DNA of 50,562 bases from positions 1 to 50,562 of IMG/VR virus record IMGVR_UViG_3300009506_000049, one strand, 5' to 3'. Under the pieces are notes generated by a model. It had not been told where the DNA came from. It saw only the letters and a list, made by a program, of their open reading frames with translations, and ran no database searches. This DNA is from a virus. The position numbers and the translations under genes were made by a program. This document shows positions 49,326 through 50,562 of this stretch, piece by piece (the first letter of the stretch is position 1; each line of letters starts with the position of its first letter).

Positions 49326-49555
49326 AATTTATCGAATTTCTGGATAACCACAAAGGAGTAAGGAGATTCTCGCTGCTGTGGGCTGCAACCGTGTCCACAT
49401 TTGCGATCTACAAAACATTCTCCGACAACCCACCCGATATCAGCATGGGTACTGCTACCGCACTAGGTAGCGTCCTGGCCCTTATCGGCACCATGGCTAC
49501 GTTCTACGGTAAGGATCGACACAAAGAGGACATGGCCAGCAACGACAACGAGTGA
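49322..49555 (+). CDS. Putative holin, 77 aa
   Basis: The protein has two likely membrane segments (about residues 15-30, FSLLWAATVSTFAIY, and 42-62, TATALGSVLALIGTMATFYG) and a charged C-terminus (KDRHKEDMASNDNE). This size and topology, between endolysin and spanins, fits a class II holin. GGGAG lies before the ATG. Confidence 0.8.
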   Translation: MKFIEFLDNHKGVRRFSLLWAATVSTFAIYKTFSDNPPDISMGTATALGSVLALIGTMATFYGKDRHKEDMASNDNE

Positions 49556-49565
49556 GGGCTCGAAC

Positions 49566-49940
49566 ATGAATACTCTATATCTGAAGTTAGGTGGGATAGT
49601 TGGTATGCTCGCCATCATCGCCGGGGCATGGTTCCACTACAATAGCCTTGTGCATGAGCTTGCAGACCTGAAAACAACGGTAGAAAAGCAGAAAGACAAA
49701 CTCGATATAGCGGCACAAAAGCAGGCGGCATACGAGGATGCACTACTGAGCGTCAATAAATCGGCAACGAAAGTGAACCAGGAGCTGCAGACCGAGAGGG
49801 AGAAGATCGCACCGGTACAGAAGATATTCGGTGATCACGACTTTGCTAATCTGGCGAAGAAAAAGCCCGGGCTAATAACAAAAAGGATGCAGGCCGCGAC
49901 ATTAAATGAATTCCAGAAGCTGGAGGAAATCACGAAATGA
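49566..49940 (+). CDS. Inner-membrane spanin (Rz-like)
   Basis: The 124-residue protein has one N-terminal membrane segment (about 7-25, LGGIVGMLAIIAGAWFHY) and a long periplasmic coiled coil (ELADLKTTVEKQKDKLDIAA onward), the arrangement of i-spanins. It would span the periplasm with the following lipoprotein to fuse inner and outer membranes. GAGGG precedes the ATG, and the stop overlaps the next start. Confidence 0.83.
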   Translation: MNTLYLKLGGIVGMLAIIAGAWFHYNSLVHELADLKTTVEKQKDKLDIAAQKQAAYEDALLSVNKSATKVNQELQTEREKIAPVQKIFGDHDFANLAKKKPGLITKRMQAATLNEFQKLEEITK

Positions 49941-50248
49941 ACAAGATCATCATCCTTGTTGCATTATTGCTCATCACCGGATGCTCCATGTTCAAATCAA
50001 AGCCAGATGGTGATGTGACCGTGGTAGCATGCAGCCCACTACAAAAGGCGGATCCGCTCCATATGCTCAACGTCAGCCCATACGTCGTCGAGGATAAATC
50101 AGGGGTTATCTGGATTGGGATAACGCCAAAGCACTATGAAAATCTCTCCAAAAACCTGAAATCGATTGCTATTTACATAGCTCAGCAGAAAGCGATCATC
50201 CACGACCGGCAACTCTGCATAGATAGGTATTCAGGCAACGTGGAATAG
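49937..50248 (+). CDS. Outer-membrane spanin lipoprotein (Rz1-like)
   Basis: The 103-residue protein has a lipoprotein signal with lipobox LITGC (Cys 17). The mature part is longer than lambda Rz1 and carries two later cysteines. It is coded after and overlapping the i-spanin. A pair of spanins points to a Gram-negative host. GGAGGAAA lies before the ATG. Confidence 0.8.
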   Translation: MNKIIILVALLLITGCSMFKSKPDGDVTVVACSPLQKADPLHMLNVSPYVVEDKSGVIWIGITPKHYENLSKNLKSIAIYIAQQKAIIHDRQLCIDRYSGNVE

Positions 50249-50315
50249 TTAATGGGTAGACGGTGCATCACACTGGTAGCCTCCCCCTCTACCAGCGCAC
50301 CGGACTACCCACCAA

Positions 50316-50351
50316 CAAAAAACCCACCATTATCCAAGTGGTGGGTTTTTT
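50316..50351. terminator. Bidirectional rho-independent terminator
   Basis: Stem ACCCACCA (50322-50329)/TGGTGGGT (50339-50346) with A-run before and T-run after, so it works on both strands. It ends the lysis operon and the convergent small gene. Confidence 0.88.
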
Positions 50352-50369
50352 ATGAATTATTGATTAACT

Positions 50370-50552
50370 TTACTTACGGCTAGTTAAGCAAGTGACTGAA
50401 CCTCCTTTAACAGCGCATCGTGCATCAACTGGAGAAGCACCATTTTTCACCATTTCCAGCATGGCATTATTGTCATTATGGACTATATATGCTGTACAAG
50501 AAGAAAAGCTTGCGATAATGAAACAACCGCTTATAGCAATTAACTTATTCAT
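50370..50552 (-). CDS. Small exported protein, reverse strand, 60 aa
   Basis: The protein starts MNKLIAISGCFIIASFSSCT, a signal peptide or lipoprotein signal (candidate Cys 19), followed by AYIVHNDNNAMLEMVKNGAS and a short cysteine-containing end (ARCAVKGG, VTCLTS). The pattern N.AMLEMVKNGASPVDARCA recurs in small phage-encoded exported proteins. It runs toward the lysis operon and shares its terminator. The gene start is at the window edge, so its promoter cannot be judged. Confidence 0.6.
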   Translation of the reverse strand: MNKLIAISGCFIIASFSSCTAYIVHNDNNAMLEMVKNGASPVDARCAVKGGSVTCLTSRK

Positions 50553-50562
50553 TTAATCATCT

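Noticed and set aside
1-50562. CRISPR array, insertion sequence, integrase or attachment site
   Set aside because: No regularly spaced repeats, no transposase or integrase motifs, and no tRNA-fragment duplication was seen on either strand.

Overview
The window is a continuous segment of a tailed double-stranded DNA bacteriophage genome, almost certainly a siphovirus (long non-contractile tail) of a Gram-negative, probably gammaproteobacterial, host. A portal, a minor head protein, a scaffold, a P22-like coat protein, neck proteins, a tail tube protein, a frameshifted pair of tail-assembly chaperones, a tape measure, a gene-transfer-agent-like tail tip set, fibres and a four-gene lysis cassette with both spanins run in order on the + strand. 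There is no sheath or baseplate. Lar-like and NinX-like (DUF2591) proteins fit enterobacterial-type phages. I see no terminase, replication, integrase or repressor gene, so the window is not the complete genome and lifestyle cannot be decided.

Layout. (1) 1-8419: tightly packed small accessory genes, many overlapping by 1-10 bases, with a cytidylyltransferase, a Lar-like protein, a PAPS-reductase-like enzyme, DUF2591, a sialidase-like propeller, a radical SAM protein, a vWA protein and an exported thermonuclease. (2) 8438-15286: a promoter, the portal and a 1561-residue head protein with an inserted kinase-like domain. (3) 15305-19161: accessory genes, including a SpoT/MESH1-like HD hydrolase and one reverse membrane protein. 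(4) 19128-28309: a DUF115 protein, scaffold and coat protein, followed by a sugar and methyl-transfer island: two glycosyltransferases, GDP-mannose 4,6-dehydratase, two SAM methyltransferases and a polysaccharide-synthesis-like protein. (5) 28310-30414: a non-coding stretch with twin covarying hairpins, then the head-tail connector genes. (6) 30433-32668: a reverse operon led by its own consensus promoter, encoding a DUF932 protein. (7) 32714-33612: a promoter-to-terminator, roughly 865-nt, highly structured non-coding RNA with a tRNA-Thr embedded in it. (8) 33622-35363: a cytosine-methyltransferase cassette flanked by direct repeats, with a second long overlapping reading frame and a truncated P-loop ATPase. 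(9) 35370-35528: tRNA-Gln and tRNA-Glu. (10) 35616-48489: tail genes. (11) 48500-50351: lysis genes and a bidirectional terminator, then a reverse small exported protein.

How it fits together. Structural operons seem to be driven by host-type sigma-70 promoters (perfect TATAAT -10 boxes at 8461, 20333, 28543 and 35658). The DUF932 operon and the large RNA are transcribed divergently from two TTGACA promoters about 50 bases apart. Sugar enzymes placed among coat and neck genes suggest, but do not prove, that the phage glycosylates its own virion or the host surface. The most unusual items are the large ornate RNA carrying a tRNA, the long dual-coding methyltransferase gene inside a repeat-flanked cassette, and the glycosylation island with its DUF115 member.
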